Virus record (IMG/VR): IMGVR_UViG_3300036846_000232
Coordinates: 1 to 21,022 of that record
Length of the DNA: 21,022 nt
Origin: a virus
Reading direction: 5' to 3' (one strand)
The first letter of the stretch is position 1. Every line of letters starts with the position of its first letter. Below, piece by piece: positions 1-6,084 of the stretch. The position numbers and the translations under genes were made by a program. Under the pieces are notes generated by a model. That model did not search any database. It saw nothing but the letters and a program-made list of their open reading frames with translations, and had not been told where the DNA came from.

Positions 1-1
1 A

Positions 2-1279
2 CCCGCCTACGCGCGGGTTTTCTTTTGCTCGCTGGCAGGCCAGCTGGGTATCACCCGCCTGACTGACTCTGTTTCTGGCATAACGCTTGGTCCTGAACAG
101 ATTGCCGAGCCGCTGGCGCTGTTTGGCGATGAGGATGGAATGGAAGCCAGACCATCCCGTAGCTATCAGGTGACAAACGGGATCGCAGTGTTGCCGGTTT
201 CCGGCACGTTGGTCAGCAAAACCCGATCGCTGCAGCCTTATTCCGGCATGACCGGGTACAACGGCATTATTGCCCGTCTGCAGCAGGCCATCAGCGACCC
301 GGGTGTGGATGGCATCCTGCTGGATATGGATACGCCCGGCGGGATGGTGGCCGGGGCTTTTGACTGCGCCGATATCATCGCCCGTATGCGTGATATCAAG
401 CCCGTCTGGGCGCTGGCTAACGATATGAACTGCAGTGCCGGTCAGCTGATTGCGAGCGCGGCGTCGCGCCGAATGGTTACGCAGACCGCCAGAACGGGCT
501 CCATCGGCGTCATGATGGCGCACAGCAACTATGGCGCAGCGCTGAAAACGAACGGCGTTGAGGTCACGCTGATTTACAGCGGCGATCACAAAATCGCCGG
601 CAACCCTTACGAAAAGCTACCGAATGATGTTCGCGCTGATTTTCAGTCGCGTATCGATGCCACTCGCCAGATGTTTGCCGCAAAGGTTTCTGCCTATACC
701 GGCATGTCCGTGCAGGACGTACTCGATACCGAAGCGGCAGTATTCTCCGGGCAGGAGTCAGTGGATAACGGCCTGGCAGATGAACTTGTTAACAATACCG
801 ATGCGCTCGGTGTGATGCGCGAAGCGCTCGACCGTCGCAAGAAAATAACTACTGGAGGAAGTATGCCATCACCATCTGCATCCGCAGTGACCACAAACAC
901 CGTTGCTCAGCCTACCGCGCAGACTGTACCGGCTATCACCACCGAACCGGCATCCATTGAAGCGGCAACCGCTACTGTAGCCGCTCCTGCAGATGTCAAT
1001 GCGCAGGTCTCGGCAGCCGTCGCCGCAGAGAATGGTCGTATCATGGGCATCCTGAATTGCGACGAGGCGAAAGGGCGCGATTCACAGGCGCGTGTGCTCG
1101 CTGAAACACCAGGTATGACGGTTGAGAGCGCACAACGCATTCTGGCCGCCGCACCGCAAAGCGCCCAGGCGCGCACAGATACCGCACTGGATCGCCTGAT
1201 GGAAACGTCACCGGGCGCAGTTTCAGCAGGGAATGCCTTTGCTGAAGACGGTAACGATTTGTTAAACACCCCCGTTTAA
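2..1279 (+). CDS. C: Head maturation protease, lambda gpC-like (S49/SppA family), 5' truncated by window edge
   Basis: The reading frame is open from base 2, so the gene starts before the window; about 425 residues are visible against 439 in lambda gpC, so roughly 20 N-terminal residues are missing. The first visible residues (PAYARVFFC) match lambda gpC, which argues that the in-frame ATG at 140 is not the start. The family is an SppA-like Ser-Lys peptidase that works inside the procapsid, processing the portal and scaffold before DNA packaging. Counting from the Met at 140, the predicted nucleophile is Ser99 in NCSAG and the base is Lys151 in GDHK. Their 52-residue spacing equals that of lambda Ser166/Lys218. 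The last third, after about base 863, is the scaffold region shared with Nu3. The C-terminus (NDLLNTPV) is the same as in lambda. Confidence 0.96.
   Translation, partial: PAYARVFFCSLAGQLGITRLTDSVSGITLGPEQIAEPLALFGDEDGMEARPSRSYQVTNGIAVLPVSGTLVSKTRSLQPYSGMTGYNGIIARLQQAISDPGVDGILLDMDTPGGMVAGAFDCADIIARMRDIKPVWALANDMNCSAGQLIASAASRRMVTQTARTGSIGVMMAHSNYGAALKTNGVEVTLIYSGDHKIAGNPYEKLPNDVRADFQSRIDATRQMFAAKVSAYTGMSVQDVLDTEAAVFSGQESVDNGLADELVNNTDALGVMREALDRRKKITTGGSMPSPSASAVTTNTVAQPTAQTVPAITTEPASIEAATATVAAPADVNAQVSAAVAAENGRIMGILNCDEAKGRDSQARVLAETPGMTVESAQRILAAAPQSAQARTDTALDRLMETSPGAVSAGNAFAEDGNDLLNTPV
863..1279 (+). CDS. Nu3: Capsid scaffolding protein, lambda Nu3-like, internal in-frame start within C
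   Basis: Lambda makes its scaffold Nu3 by re-initiating translation in frame within C, so Nu3 equals the C-terminal part of gpC. The same arrangement is visible here: an ATG at 863 in the C frame is preceded by a strong ribosome binding site, TGGAGGAAGT (853-862). It would give a 138-residue protein ending with C at 1279. The segment opens with a low-complexity Ala/Thr/Pro stretch and then becomes helical (AAVAAENGRIMGIL). Nu3 guides gpE assembly into the procapsid shell and is degraded before packaging. The strong internal Shine-Dalgarno, the family precedent and the position at the protease-scaffold junction support this start. Other internal starts cannot be excluded, since the lambda Nu3 start itself has been revised. 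Confidence 0.8.
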   Translation: MPSPSASAVTTNTVAQPTAQTVPAITTEPASIEAATATVAAPADVNAQVSAAVAAENGRIMGILNCDEAKGRDSQARVLAETPGMTVESAQRILAAAPQSAQARTDTALDRLMETSPGAVSAGNAFAEDGNDLLNTPV

Positions 1280-1288
1280 GAGGCTCAC

Positions 1289-1621
1289 ATGGCAATTACC
1301 GAAGTTTTCACTCATAACCAGCCGCTCGGTAACAGCGACCCAGCACATACCGCGTATGCACCAGGCGAACTGACGGCATCCACGGCGGCAATGACGCCGC
1401 TCATGCTTGATGTTACGTCTGGCAAGCTGACGGTATGGGACGGTGAGAATGCTGGCGCAGCGACCGGCATTCTGGCTGTAACCGCAGACCAGGACAGCGC
1501 GGAGCTGGCATTTTATAAATCTGGCTCATTCCGCATTGAGGATGTGCTCTGGCCATCAGCCGTCACCGACGAAAATATCAAGCGTAATGCGTTCGCCGGC
1601 ACTGCTATCAGCATCGTTTAA
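1289..1621 (+). CDS. D: Head decoration protein, lambda gpD-like
   Basis: The product has 110 residues, the same length as lambda gpD, and matches it throughout: an N-terminal [15 protein letters not shown] segment, a central MTPLMLD strand and the C-terminus FAGTAISIV. gpD trimers bind the three-fold sites of the expanded capsid from outside and stabilise the packaged genome. The N-terminal arm is unstructured until it joins the gpE lattice. The start is set by GAGG at 1280-1283 just upstream of the ATG. The gene follows C by 9 bases and precedes the major capsid gene, as in lambda. Decoration protein is needed in hundreds of copies per particle, which fits a compact gene with a good ribosome binding site next to E. 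Confidence 0.97.
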   Translation: MAITEVFTHNQPLGNSDPAHTAYAPGELTASTAAMTPLMLDVTSGKLTVWDGENAGAATGILAVTADQDSAELAFYKSGSFRIEDVLWPSAVTDENIKRNAFAGTAISIV

Positions 1622-1651
1622 CCCGCCTTTTTACCACCATCATTATTAATG

Positions 1652-1676
1652 AAAGCCGCGTATGCGGCTTTTTTTA
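1652..1676 (+). terminator. Hairpin plus T-run between D and E
   Basis: An 8-bp perfect stem, AAAGCCGC (1652-1659) with GCGGCTTT (1664-1671), closes a GTAT loop and runs into seven consecutive T (1669-1675). It looks like an intrinsic terminator but lies inside the late operon. A near-identical hairpin sits in the same D-E gap of lambda (recalled, not computed). It is likely read through or trimmed back to during late expression, and may protect or tune the abundant D message. Confidence 0.7.
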
Positions 1677-1688
1677 TGGGAAAAATCT

Positions 1689-2714
1689 ATGTCAGTTTAC
1701 ACAACAGCCCAGCTGCTGGCGGTCAATGAGAAGAAATTCAAATTCGATCCGCTCTTCCTTCGTATCTTCTTCCGCGAAAGCTATCCCTTCAAAACCGAGA
1801 AGGTTTACCTGTCGCAAATTCCCGGCATGGTCAACATGGCGCTGTATGTTTCGCCGATTGTCTCCGGCAAGGTGATCCGCTCCCGTGGCGGCAGCACCTC
1901 TGAATTTACGCCTGGCTATGTCAAGCCGAAGCACGAAGTTAACCCGCAGATGACGCTTCGCCGCCTGCCTGATGAAGATCCACAAAATCTGGCAGACCCT
2001 GATTATCGCCGCCGCCGCATCATCCTTCAGAACATGAAAGATGAAGAGCTGGCGATTGCACAGGTCGAAGAGAAGCAAGCAATTGAAGCGGTGCTCTATG
2101 GGAAATACACCATGAGCGGAGAAGCCTTTGAGCCAGTAGAAGTCGATATGGGTCGCAGCGCCGGCAATAACATCATTCAGGCTGGTGCGGCAGCATGGTC
2201 CGCCCGTGACAAAAAAACCTATGATCCGACCGATGATATTGAAGCCTATGCGCTTAACGCCAGCGGCACAGTCAACATTATCGTGTTCGATCCGAAGGGC
2301 TGGGCCTTGTTCCGCTCTTTCGACGCGGTGAAAGAGAAGCTGGATACCCGTCGTGGCTCTAACTCTGAGCTGGAAACCGCCCTGAAAGACCTGGGTGAAG
2401 CCGTTTCTTATAAGGGCATGTACGGCGATGTGGCCATTGTCGTTTACGCAGGCCAGCTTGTTGAAAATGACGTCAAAAAGAACGCTCTGCCAGACCTGAC
2501 AATGGTGCTGGGTAATACCCTGGCCCGTGGCCTGCGTACCTATGGCTGCATTATGGATGCAGATGCCCAGCGTGAAGGTATTAATGCCTCAACGCGCTAC
2601 CCGAAAAACTGGGTACAGACGGGCGACCCGGCGCGCGAGTTCACCATGATTCAGTCAGCCCCGCTGATGCTGCTGCCAGACCCGGACGCGTTCGTGTCCG
2701 TCAAACTGGCATAA
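1689..2714 (+). CDS. E: Major capsid protein, lambda gpE-like
   Basis: The product is the HK97-fold major head protein that forms the T=7 shell. Starting at ATG 1689 it has 341 residues, exactly the lambda gpE length, and its first residues (MSVYTTAQLL) align with lambda. An in-frame ATG at 1662 is rejected because it lies inside the D-E hairpin and would add residues absent from the family. Lambda-like segments run along the whole protein, including VYLSQIPG, IVSGKVIRSRGGSTSEFTPG, VNPQMTLRRLPDEDPQNLAD, a YDPTDDIEAYALNASG stretch and the C-terminal MIQSAPLMLL. The ribosome binding site is modest (GGGAAAA). The flanking genes encode its partners: scaffold and decoration protein upstream, head-completion proteins downstream. 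Confidence 0.98.
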   Translation: MSVYTTAQLLAVNEKKFKFDPLFLRIFFRESYPFKTEKVYLSQIPGMVNMALYVSPIVSGKVIRSRGGSTSEFTPGYVKPKHEVNPQMTLRRLPDEDPQNLADPDYRRRRIILQNMKDEELAIAQVEEKQAIEAVLYGKYTMSGEAFEPVEVDMGRSAGNNIIQAGAAAWSARDKKTYDPTDDIEAYALNASGTVNIIVFDPKGWALFRSFDAVKEKLDTRRGSNSELETALKDLGEAVSYKGMYGDVAIVVYAGQLVENDVKKNALPDLTMVLGNTLARGLRTYGCIMDADAQREGINASTRYPKNWVQTGDPAREFTMIQSAPLMLLPDPDAFVSVKLA

Positions 2715-2760
2715 CCACAATCCGGTGGCCCATTCGGGCCACATTTCTGGAGTATTCCCC

Positions 2761-3213
2761 ATGACAGAAAAAGAAACACTGATTGCTCGCCTGAATGAAC
2801 TGGGCGCACAGCTTAACCGCGAAGTTAACACCAGTGGCACTATCCAGGAGTTGAAGATGCGCATTGCCGAGCTCGAGGAAGAGCTGGGAGAGGCGGTCGT
2901 AACGGTTGATGGTGCTGGCGGCGATCTGAATCATTCTGGTATCACCGATACCACCGATACCACCGATACCATCATCACTGATGGTGTTGATCACAGCATC
3001 TCCCAAATCTTACAGAATGCCGCAGCGGCTACCACCACAACCGTCACAACCGGTGACCGGGTATCAGTAGAAACGCTGGCCACGCTGCACATTGACGCGC
3101 TGCATGCCACACGTAACGAGTCGGTATCCATTGTGGAGCCTGGTGTGATTGTCCGCGTTTCTGGCGAAGATGCTGCCCTGCTGATTGCTCATGGACTGGC
3201 TCGCGAAGTCTGA
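2761..3213 (+). CDS. FI: DNA packaging/head protein, lambda gpFI-like
   Basis: In lambda, gpFI helps terminase dock on the procapsid and stimulates packaging. The N-terminus (MTEKETLIARLNELGAQLNR) and the last 40 residues (LHIDALHATRNE through GLAREV) resemble lambda gpFI, while the middle differs. The start chosen is ATG 2761, with GGAG ending about 9 bases upstream; an in-frame ATG at 2725 has no clear ribosome binding site and lies right after E. The protein is 150 residues against 132 in lambda. The extra length is in a Thr/Asp-rich linker (residues about 58-75) encoded partly by three tandem copies of a 9-bp unit. Rapid divergence in this linker is typical of the family. Confidence 0.88.
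   Translation: MTEKETLIARLNELGAQLNREVNTSGTIQELKMRIAELEEELGEAVVTVDGAGGDLNHSGITDTTDTTDTIITDGVDHSISQILQNAAAATTTTVTTGDRVSVETLATLHIDALHATRNESVSIVEPGVIVRVSGEDAALLIAHGLAREV
2944..2970 (+). repeat. Three tandem 9-bp repeats in FI
   Basis: ACCGATACC occurs three times without interruption and encodes TDT-TDT-TDT at residues 62-70 of the FI-like protein. The 9-bp unit keeps the frame, so copy number could vary by slippage without disrupting the gene. Confidence 0.95.
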
Positions 3214-3223
3214 CGGGGGCGGT

Positions 3224-3577
3224 ATGACTGATTTCGATAACATCTTTGATGAGGCCATGTCGCGCGCTGATACCACTATCCGTGGCGTGATGGGGGCAGC
3301 GGCAACGGTATCGTCAGGAACCCTGTCAGGCGTCACGCTCAACGGTGTGTTCGATGATCCAGAGAATATAGGTTACGCCGACGCGGGGATTCGCATTGAC
3401 GGGACCAAACCATCGCTGTTTGTTAAAACCTCCGATGTCAGTGGGCTGGAACGCTTGGACACCCTGAAGATTCACGGTCGGGATTTTTGGGTTGATCGCG
3501 TTGGTCCGGATGATTGTGGCTCCTGTTATGTATGGCTTGGTACTGGCTCACCGCCAAACGGCGCGCGGCGTCGTTAA
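3224..3577 (+). CDS. FII: Head-tail connector, lambda gpFII-like
   Basis: Lambda gpFII is the last head-completion protein; it plugs the portal vertex and forms the surface to which the tail attaches. From ATG 3224 the product has 117 residues, the same as lambda gpFII. Conserved segments include DFDNIFD at the N-terminus, GVFDDPENIGYAD, SPSLFVKT-like strand PSLFVKTSDV, FWVDRVGPDDCGSC and the terminal Arg-rich ARRR. An in-frame ATG at 3185 is rejected because it lies inside FI; GGGGGCGGT (3215-3223) abuts the preferred start. The gene starts 10 bases after FI and ends 9 bases before Z, so translation is probably coupled. Confidence 0.94.
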   Translation: MTDFDNIFDEAMSRADTTIRGVMGAAATVSSGTLSGVTLNGVFDDPENIGYADAGIRIDGTKPSLFVKTSDVSGLERLDTLKIHGRDFWVDRVGPDDCGSCYVWLGTGSPPNGARRR

Positions 3578-3586
3578 GGAGTATCC

Positions 3587-4171
3587 ATGTCGATAAAAGG
3601 TCTTGAGCAGGCGATTGCTAACCTGGACAGCCTGGACAGAAATATGGTTCCCAATGCCAGCGCCTGGGCTGTTAACCGGGTTGCGGCTAATGGCGTCTCG
3701 GTTGCCGTCCGAAAGGTGGCGAAAGAAACGGTAGCCGGCGACAACCACGTCTCAGGGATACCGGTAAAACTGGTCCGGCAAAGGGTCAGAATCAACAAAG
3801 CCTCGCCATCAGGGCATTCAGCGGCACGAATCAAGGTTAACCGGGGCAATCTCCCTGCTATCAAGCTGGGTGCCGCGCAGGTCAGGGCGACCAACCGAAA
3901 AGGCCCGCTCGTTCGCAAAAGCAGCGTGTTGAGGATTGGTCGTTACGTTTTCCGTGATGCCTTTATCCAGCAACTGGCGAACGGTCGCTGGCATGTCATG
4001 AAGCGCATTGCCGGCAAAAGCCGTTACCCCATTGATGTGGTCAAAATCCCCCTGGCCACGCCACTCACCACGGCATTTGAAGCAGAAAAGAAACGCATGC
4101 TTGAAGAGGAGATGCCAAAACAACTTGGCTATGCCCTTAAGCAGCAACTGAGGCTGCATCTGAAACGATGA
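3587..4171 (+). CDS. Z: Minor tail protein, lambda gpZ-like
   Basis: The product has 194 residues (192 in lambda) and is basic, with many Arg and Lys. The N-terminus (MSIKGLEQAIANL) and the stretch from AFIQQLANGRWHVM through YPIDVVKIP to LGYALKQQL match lambda gpZ. The middle (about residues 40-110) is more divergent. In lambda, gpZ acts late in tail completion, and tails lacking it join heads but give non-infectious particles. AAGGAG at 3578-3583 supports the start. The stop codon overlaps the start of U in the sequence ATGA, a sign of translational coupling. Confidence 0.93.
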   Translation: MSIKGLEQAIANLDSLDRNMVPNASAWAVNRVAANGVSVAVRKVAKETVAGDNHVSGIPVKLVRQRVRINKASPSGHSAARIKVNRGNLPAIKLGAAQVRATNRKGPLVRKSSVLRIGRYVFRDAFIQQLANGRWHVMKRIAGKSRYPIDVVKIPLATPLTTAFEAEKKRMLEEEMPKQLGYALKQQLRLHLKR

Positions 4172-4566
4172 AACACACTCTGATTCGCCAGAAAATCATT
4201 GATGCGCTCGAGGAGAGCATCGGCAAAGACGTCATGTTTTTGGACGGTCGCCCTGCCGTTATTGAGGAGGAGGATTTTCCTGCCGTGGCGGTCTTTTTGA
4301 CCGACGCGGAGTATACCGGCGAAGAGCTGGATGCAGATACGTGGGCAGCGACGTTACATATTGAGCTTTTCCTGCCATCGCAGGTACCGGATTCCGAGCT
4401 GGATGAGTGGATGGAAAGCAAAATTTATCCGGCCCTTACTGATATTCCGGGGCTGGATTCACTGATTACTCTCATGGTTCCACAGGGCTTTGATTACCAG
4501 CGTGATGATGGTATGGGCCTGTGGAGCTCCGCTGATATGAAATATTCAATAACTTACGAAATGTGA
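4168..4566 (+). CDS. U: Tail terminator protein, lambda gpU-like
   Basis: gpU forms a hexameric ring that caps the tail tube once it reaches the length set by the tape measure and then offers the joining surface to the head. The product has 132 residues against 131 in lambda. MKHT at the start, [21 protein letters not shown], a [16 protein letters not shown] stretch and the C-terminal YEM are lambda-like. The gene overlaps Z by 4 bases (ATGA) and is followed after 7 bases by V. Confidence 0.95.
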   Translation: MKHTLIRQKIIDALEESIGKDVMFLDGRPAVIEEEDFPAVAVFLTDAEYTGEELDADTWAATLHIELFLPSQVPDSELDEWMESKIYPALTDIPGLDSLITLMVPQGFDYQRDDGMGLWSSADMKYSITYEM

Positions 4567-4573
4567 GGGATAT

Positions 4574-5317
4574 ATGGCTACACCAAATCCACTGGCACCC
4601 GTAAAAGGTGCCGGTACCACACTCTGGCTGTATGCCGGTGCAGGCGACGGATTTTCAAATCCGCTTTCGGACGTTGACTGGAGCCGCCTGGCAAAAATCA
4701 AAGAGCTCACACCCGGAGAAATGACCGCTGAATCATACGATGACACTTATCTCGATGACGAAGATGCGGACTGGAACGCGACCGCTCAGGGCGCAAAATC
4801 TGCCGGCGATACTTCTTTTACCCTTGCCTGGAAACCGGGAGAAGAAGGGCAGAAAGACCTTGTCGCATGGTTTGGTGATGGCTCAGTGCGCTATTACAAA
4901 ATCAAATACCCGAACGGCACGGTCGACGTTTTCCGTGGATGGTGCAGCAGCCTGGGCAAAGCCATTCCCGCCAAAGAGGTCATTACCCGTACAGCGAAAA
5001 TCACCAATACCGGCAAGCCGCAGCTGGCGGAAGAGAGCGGCACTCCGAATATCGCCGTTACCGGCGTTGCGCTCGACAAGGCCACGGCCAGCGTCGTGGT
5101 CGGGGAAACTACCGCGCTCAGTGTGGCGATCACTCCAGCCAGCGCCTCAGATACTTCGTTCCGTGTGGCCACCTCTGATGGGGCAATCGCGACTGTTACC
5201 GTCAGCGGCAACACGATCACCGTCACGGGCGTGGCGGAAGGCATTACAGACATTATTGTGATGACCAGCGACGGCAATTTTGTGGCTGTGTGCAAAGTCA
5301 CCGTTACTGCGGATTAA
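4574..5317 (+). CDS. V: Major tail tube protein, lambda gpV-like, with C-terminal Ig-like domain
   Basis: gpV polymerises into the stacked hexamers of the tail tube. The product has 247 residues (246 in lambda). Residues about 1-150 are the tube domain and carry lambda-like segments such as [37 protein letters not shown] and [10 protein letters not shown]. Residues about 160-246 form a bacterial Ig-like (BIG_2 type) domain, with [17 protein letters not shown] and ITVTGVAEG. In lambda this domain projects from the tail surface, is dispensable for assembly and may aid cell-surface adhesion. The Ig-like half is more divergent than the tube half. GAGGGATAT directly precedes the ATG. Confidence 0.97.
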   Translation: MATPNPLAPVKGAGTTLWLYAGAGDGFSNPLSDVDWSRLAKIKELTPGEMTAESYDDTYLDDEDADWNATAQGAKSAGDTSFTLAWKPGEEGQKDLVAWFGDGSVRYYKIKYPNGTVDVFRGWCSSLGKAIPAKEVITRTAKITNTGKPQLAEESGTPNIAVTGVALDKATASVVVGETTALSVAITPASASDTSFRVATSDGAIATVTVSGNTITVTGVAEGITDIIVMTSDGNFVAVCKVTVTAD

Positions 5318-5326
5318 GGGGATCGC

Positions 5327-5761
5327 ATGTTTCTGAAGAAAGAGGATTTCACCTATAACGGCGAGTCCGTAATGATTACCGAGCTGTCGGCTCTGCAGCG
5401 TATTGAATTTCTCACTTTCCTGGCACAGGAAGAGAAAGCGGTCGACGCTGACAGCAGCGGTATCAGCGATCAAGAAATGACGGCTCGCCTGGTTGGGTCG
5501 AACATTCGCTGCGGTGCGCGCGTGGTCGCGCTGTCTTTATGGCATAACGATCCGACTGGCGACGATGTGGATGCGCTGTTCCAGCAGGTGCTCAGCAGCT
5601 GGCCGCCAGAAGCCATCGGTAAAGCCGAAATGAAGATTAAGCTGCTCTCCGGCATGCTCGTCCCGGTCGAAGATGATAACGCTAACGCGGCAGATTCAGA
5701 GGTTACTGCCGATGAAAACGCAGAATCCATTACGGCGGAAAAGCCCTTGCCAGCGAGCTGA
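5327..5761 (+). CDS. G: Tail assembly chaperone, lambda gpG-like
   Basis: This is the 0-frame product of the G/T pair, 144 residues (140 in lambda). It opens with MFLKKEDF and has the ELSALQRIE motif, then ALSLWHNDP and a C-terminal acidic Ala/Glu-rich tail. gpG coats the tape measure protein and prevents aggregation. A minor fraction of ribosomes shift to the -1 frame near the end and make gpG-T, which recruits tail tube subunits. AAGGGGATCGC upstream of the ATG supports the start. The acidic tail is longer than the part needed before the shift site; the 0 frame continues only 6 codons past it. Confidence 0.94.
   Translation: MFLKKEDFTYNGESVMITELSALQRIEFLTFLAQEEKAVDADSSGISDQEMTARLVGSNIRCGARVVALSLWHNDPTGDDVDALFQQVLSSWPPEAIGKAEMKIKLLSGMLVPVEDDNANAADSEVTADENAESITAEKPLPAS
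5737..5743 (+). other. Candidate -1 frameshift site between G and T
   Basis: The heptamer GGAAAAG lies with 0-frame codons GAA AAG, five bases away from being purely repetitive. The T frame (-1) is closed by TGA at 5713-5715 and the G frame ends at 5759-5761, so the shift must happen between these. Lambda uses GGGAAAG at the matching position, 7 codons from the G stop. Here the third base is A instead of G: the Lys codon AAG can re-pair with AAA, while the Glu codon would re-pair on GGA with a middle mismatch. Confidence 0.75.
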
Positions 5762-6084
5762 AGTTTGTCCTGAATCTGGCGCGCGAGTTCGGGCGACCCG
5801 ACTGGCGCGCCATGCTGGCTGGAATGTCTTCCAGTGAGCTGGGCGACTGGCACCAGTTCTACCGGGAGCATTATTTTCAGGACGCGCAGCTCGATGCGCA
5901 CTTCTCCGGGCTGCTTTATTCCATCTCCACTCTCTTCTTCCGCGATCCGGAACTTACCCCCGCACATTTCAGCCTGCTTTCTCCTTCCGGAACTGCCATC
6001 AGCGATGAGGAACCGGACGATGACACGCTGATGACGGCAGCCGAGGGGATAACAGGAGGTATCCGTTATGGCCCAGCAGATTAG
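5743..6084 (+). CDS. T: T extension of the gpG-T fusion tail chaperone
   Basis: This segment is read in the -1 frame relative to G, entered after Lys139 at the GGAAAAG site, and gives a fusion protein of about 252 residues. It has no well-placed start of its own near its 5' end; the first ATG is at 5812, inside a region conserved with lambda. The sequence [19 protein letters not shown], then [11 protein letters not shown] and a late acidic EEPDDDTLM, matches lambda T. The T part binds gpV and brings tube subunits to the tape-measure-chaperone complex; neither G nor GT stays in the finished tail. T overlaps the start of the tape measure gene by 17 bases, and AGGAGG (6055-6060) for that gene lies inside T. 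Confidence 0.88.
   Translation, partial: ALASELKFVLNLAREFGRPDWRAMLAGMSSSELGDWHQFYREHYFQDAQLDAHFSGLLYSISTLFFRDPELTPAHFSLLSPSGTAISDEEPDDDTLMTAAEGITGGIRYGPAD

Noticed and set aside
1-20. ACGCGCG at the window start as part of a telomere palindrome
   Set aside because: The sequence is coding (start of the visible gpC) and is not flanked by the long inverted repeat of a telRL-type site. No such palindrome was seen elsewhere, including the AT-rich right end.
907-1269. Minus-strand open frames opposite C and other structural genes (for example 694-900, 3574-3918, 5470-6147)
   Set aside because: They lie wholly opposite genes with clear lambda homology, lack plausible ribosome binding sites and show no family features; they are shadows of codon bias.
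1662-1688. Upstream ATG for the major capsid gene
   Set aside because: It falls in the D-E hairpin and adds nine residues absent from lambda gpE; ATG 1689 gives the exact family length.
3404-3420. Possible SopB site at GGGACC
   Set aside because: Only one arm is present; the inverted GGTCCC arm is missing here and at the other GGGACC copies near 14106 and 16032.
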